This document shows, piece by piece, positions 61,124-64,000 of a DNA stretch of 64,000 nt. Every line of letters starts with the position of its first letter. Position 1 is the stretch's first letter. Source of the stretch: an uncultured Clostridia bacterium (GTDB lineage Bacteria > Bacillota > Clostridia > TANB77 > CAG-508); the NCBI GenBank assembly GCA_948530865.1, contig CAOTKV010000001.1:62001-126000 (forward strand), written 5' to 3'. The notes under the pieces were generated by a model, which worked only from the letters and a program-made list of their open reading frames with translations, searched no databases and had not been told where the DNA came from. A program made the translations under genes and the position numbers.

Positions 61124-63157
61124 ATGAAAATAAGTAAAAAAAAGATAGATTTAAAAGATTGCTTAAATAAAGAATGGATTATAACAAATGGTTTAGGAGG
61201 ATTTTGCTCATCAACAGTTGTAGGTGCGAATACTAGAAGATATCATGGACTTTTAGTTGCACCATTAATGCAACCTGCTCAAAGACATTTATTGATTTCA
61301 AAATTGGATGAGAAAGTAGAAGTAAATGGAGAAGAGTATAATTTATATACAAACGTATGTAAAAATTATATTTCAGATGGTTATAAATATTTAGACAGTT
61401 TTGAAAAAGAATATTTACCAATATTTACTTATAAATTTAAAGATATAAAAATAGTAAAAACAATTTCCATGATTTATGGAAGAAATACAGTTGTAGTTCA
61501 ATATAAAATTAAAAATGGAAAAAATGATTTAAAACTAACGTTAGCACCAGTTTTAAATTTTAGAGATTTTCATTATATGACACCAAATCATCAATTTTCA
61601 TTAAAACAAAAGATAGATAATTCTAAAGTTAGAATTGAAATTGATGGAAATGCTAGTGTACCAATATATACATATGTAAATGATAGTATTTATATTGAAC
61701 ATGAAAATGATGTATTTAAAAATATGTATTACTTAAAAGAAGATGAAAGAGGATTTGATGCAGAAGAAGATTTAATTGTTCCAGGAAGATATGAAATACA
61801 AGTAAAAGCAAAAGAATCAAAAGAAATTACTTTTGTAGCTTCTCTTGAGGATAATACTGAACAAGTTGATAGTGATAAAGTAATTAGAGATGAAATTCAA
61901 AGATTAGAAAATATTATAGATGATTCAAATCTTTTAATAAAAAAATCTAAACTTACTAAAAATGAAAAAGATCTGAATGAACTATTAAAGAACTTAATTG
62001 TTACATCAGATTCTTTTGTAATTAAAAGACAGGCATTTGGAACGCATTCTATTATTGCTGGATTTCCTTGGTTTTTAGATTGGGGAAGAGATACGCTTAT
62101 TGCTTATGAAGGATTACTTTTGATAACTAAAAGATATGAATTAGCAAAAGAAATATTACTTACATTTACAAGAGATATTAAATGTGGCTTAGTCCCAAAT
62201 GGTTATTCAGGATTTGATAACAGACCATTGTATAATAGCGCAGATGCATCACTTTTACTTTTTGAACAAGTTAATAAATATTTACAATATACAAAAGACT
62301 ATGATTTTATAAAAGAAAATATTTATGGACATTTAAAAGATATAATAAAAAATTATATGAATGGAATAAATTTAGATGATAATAATATTTATATAGATGA
62401 AGATGGGTTATTATCATCAGGTACAGAAACTACTCAAAATACATGGATGGATGCTAAAATTGGTAATGTTGCAATTACACCTAGAAATGGTAAAGTAGTA
62501 GAGTTAAATGCTCTTTGGTATAATGCTCTAAAAACATTAGAAAACTTAGCAATAAAATATGATGAAAAAGATTTTTCTGATATGTATAGAAAGTTAGCTA
62601 CTAAACATCAGAAAGAATTTCAAAATCAATTTTATAATAAGAAGAAAAAATCATTATATGATGTTATTGGTGATGATAAAATTAGACCAAATCAATTATT
62701 TAGTATTTCTACGACATATCCAGTAATTAAACCATCATCAGAAATTGGAAAAAATATTTTTAAAATTTGTACAACAAAATTACTTACTAGATATGGCTTG
62801 CGTACACTTGCAAAAGGTGAAGAGGGATATATACCATATTATGAAGGTGGGCCTGTACAAAGAGATTCTGCATATCATCAAGGTGTTGTTTGGGTATGGC
62901 CAATTGGCTTATATCATGATGCTCTAAGAAATATAATAAATGACGAAAAAGATAGATTAGAAAAAGAAAAGTTGCTAATTGAATATGAAAAACTTATAAA
63001 AAATGTATTTTCAACATTCAAGAATGAAGTTAATGATGTTGGAATTGGAAGTATTTCAGAACTTTATAACTCACAAGCACCATTTATTGCAAATGGAACA
63101 TTTTCACAAGCATGGAGTGTTTCTGAAGTTATAAAAATTATAACAAAAATGAAATAA
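61124..63157 (+). CDS. Glycogen debranching enzyme (GH133 type)
   Basis: 677 aa. N-terminal GDE domain: EWIITNGLGGFCSSTVVGAN, TRRYHGLLVAPLMQPAQRHL. C-terminal (alpha/alpha)6 amylo-alpha-1,6-glucosidase domain: AGFPWFLDWGRDTLIAYEGL with the acidic catalytic region, GTETTQNTWMDAKIG, RDSAYHQGVVWVWPIGLYHD and a final GTFSQAWSVSEVI. Removes alpha-1,6 branches in cytosolic glycogen. Complements the GH57 branching enzyme at 33502 and the GT4 at 30751. Confidence 0.94.
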   Translation: MKISKKKIDLKDCLNKEWIITNGLGGFCSSTVVGANTRRYHGLLVAPLMQPAQRHLLISKLDEKVEVNGEEYNLYTNVCKNYISDGYKYLDSFEKEYLPIFTYKFKDIKIVKTISMIYGRNTVVVQYKIKNGKNDLKLTLAPVLNFRDFHYMTPNHQFSLKQKIDNSKVRIEIDGNASVPIYTYVNDSIYIEHENDVFKNMYYLKEDERGFDAEEDLIVPGRYEIQVKAKESKEITFVASLEDNTEQVDSDKVIRDEIQRLENIIDDSNLLIKKSKLTKNEKDLNELLKNLIVTSDSFVIKRQAFGTHSIIAGFPWFLDWGRDTLIAYEGLLLITKRYELAKEILLTFTRDIKCGLVPNGYSGFDNRPLYNSADASLLLFEQVNKYLQYTKDYDFIKENIYGHLKDIIKNYMNGINLDDNNIYIDEDGLLSSGTETTQNTWMDAKIGNVAITPRNGKVVELNALWYNALKTLENLAIKYDEKDFSDMYRKLATKHQKEFQNQFYNKKKKSLYDVIGDDKIRPNQLFSISTTYPVIKPSSEIGKNIFKICTTKLLTRYGLRTLAKGEEGYIPYYEGGPVQRDSAYHQGVVWVWPIGLYHDALRNIINDEKDRLEKEKLLIEYEKLIKNVFSTFKNEVNDVGIGSISELYNSQAPFIANGTFSQAWSVSEVIKIITKMK

Positions 63158-63159
63158 AA

Positions 63160-63188
63160 TGAAATTTTTCGACTGTCTCTAAATTTCA
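63160..63188 (-). repeat. 29-bp dispersed palindromic repeat, copy 4 (inverted)
   Basis: Read on minus it is TGAAATTTAGAGACAGTC followed by GAAAAATTTCA, the same layout as copies 1 and 3. It sits 3 bases after the debranching enzyme stop. Confidence 0.7.
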
Positions 63189-63203
63189 TCAAAGGAGAAG
63201 TAT

Positions 63204-63923
63204 ATGATAAAGATAGAGAATTTAAGTAAATCATATGTAAAAGAGAAGAAAACTATTGATAATTTAAATTTAGAAATTAAGAATGGAGAAATCTTTGGTT
63301 TTTTAGGTCCTAATGGCGCTGGAAAAACAACTACTATAAAAATGATTACAGGTATATTAGATATAGATGCTGGAAATATATTTATAGATGATATTAGTAT
63401 AAAAGATAATCCAATAGAGGCTAAAACTAAGTTTGGATTTGTTCCAGATAGTCCAGATTTATTTTTGAAATTAAAGGGAATAGAATACTTAAATTTTCTT
63501 GCAGATATATATAATGTTTCAAATGAAGACAGAAAGAACCGTATTGAAAAATATTCTAAAATGTTTGATATGTATGACAATTTGAATGACAGAATACAAA
63601 GTTATTCACATGGTATGAGACAAAAAATAATTGTTATTGGAGCAATGCTACATAATCCAAAAAATTGGATATTAGATGAACCAATGACAGGACTAGATCC
63701 TAAATCTGCACATGATTTAAAAAATCTTATGCGAGAACATGCAGACTCTGGTAATACAGTGTTCTTTTCTACACATGTTTTAGAAGTTGCAGAAAAATTG
63801 TGTGATAGAATTGGAATTATAAATAAAGGTAAATTAATTTTTGTAGGAACTTATGATGAAATGAAGAAAAAATTTAAAGAAGATGCTTCTTTAGAAGATC
63901 TATTTTTAGAAATTACGGAGTAA
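63204..63923 (+). CDS. ABC transporter ATP-binding protein
   Basis: 239 aa. Walker A GPNGAGKTTTIKM, Q-loop region KTKFGFVPDSPDLF, a signature motif that departs from LSGGQ (YSHGMRQK), Walker B NWILDEPMTGLDPKSAHDL and the H-loop FFSTHVLEVAE. This type pairs with a membrane permease encoded immediately after it, as here; export of drugs, lipids or peptides is usual, cargo unknown. AAAGGAG precedes ATG. Confidence 0.94.
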   Translation: MIKIENLSKSYVKEKKTIDNLNLEIKNGEIFGFLGPNGAGKTTTIKMITGILDIDAGNIFIDDISIKDNPIEAKTKFGFVPDSPDLFLKLKGIEYLNFLADIYNVSNEDRKNRIEKYSKMFDMYDNLNDRIQSYSHGMRQKIIVIGAMLHNPKNWILDEPMTGLDPKSAHDLKNLMREHADSGNTVFFSTHVLEVAEKLCDRIGIINKGKLIFVGTYDEMKKKFKEDASLEDLFLEITE

Positions 63924-63927
63924 AATT

Positions 63928-64000
63928 ATGAAAGATGTATTATTACTTACAAAAATTTTATTTAAAAGTTCTTTAAATAGAAATAGTAGTAAAAAAGAAA
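63928..64000 (+). CDS. ABC permease, start only (cut by window)
   Basis: ATG 63928 with CGGAG 8 bases upstream begins MKDVLLLTKILFKSSLNRNS and runs off the window in frame. The opening resembles the N-terminus of ABC-2 type permeases; position right after the ATPase supports it. Confidence 0.6.
   Translation, partial: MKDVLLLTKILFKSSLNRNSSKKE

Overview
This is about 64 kb of very AT-rich DNA from a low-GC, endospore-forming member of the Clostridia. Evidence for that is a GPR spore protease, SpoIIP, a YtxC-like protein, GH57-type glucan enzymes, AGGAGG ribosome sites and near-total avoidance of the codon CGG in native genes. I cannot name the species. There is no rRNA, tRNA or CRISPR array that I can see.

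Region 1 (1 to about 25.9 kb) looks like the accessory part of an integrated mobile element. It starts inside a surface protein made of Ig-like repeats and continues with 32 tightly packed plus-strand genes, almost all of unknown function. Thirty of the 32 encoded proteins end in a short glutamate-rich tail (for example DIKEEEEEL, NDREEEEEI, NIEEEEDEETI), often capped by L, I, M or V. Two carry a DpnD/PcfM-like segment known from conjugative plasmids, one looks like the mobile-element family DUF7659, one resembles ribosomal protein bS6, and one is an SPL-type radical SAM protein. In three genes the reading frame is restored only by skipping the C of a CGG codon in the context NNT-CGG-A, so that GGA is read instead. 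Those three are the only in-frame CGG codons I found in the 25 kb. This is the strongest candidate for an undescribed system: a programmed +1 frameshift at CGG inside a large operon of acidic-tailed proteins. Two near-identical promoter plus 5'-hairpin cassettes (4470 and 19987) feed the operon. Its right edge lies in a gene-free 354 bp with three tandem 11-bp repeats just before yebC.

Region 2 (26 to 64 kb) is ordinary chromosome. In order it holds yebC, gpr, small membrane or sporulation genes, yqeY, a TraX-like gene, a glucan set (GT4 synthase-like on minus, DUF4912, GH57 branching enzyme), ylbF-like, recJ, relA/spoT, an MBL hydrolase, hisS, spoIIP, a two-gene islet of foreign composition, tmcAL on minus, rnhA, coaE, queA, tgt, a WG-repeat protein, an HD protein, divergent short secD and secF, rpsO, pnp, a GT2 membrane glycosyltransferase, murB, a yvcK variant, a glycogen debranching enzyme and the start of an ABC transporter. 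The two glucan loci (31-35 kb and 61-63 kb) together would make, branch and debranch an alpha-glucan reserve. Short dispersed palindromes occur in the intergenic spaces of this region and not in region 1.
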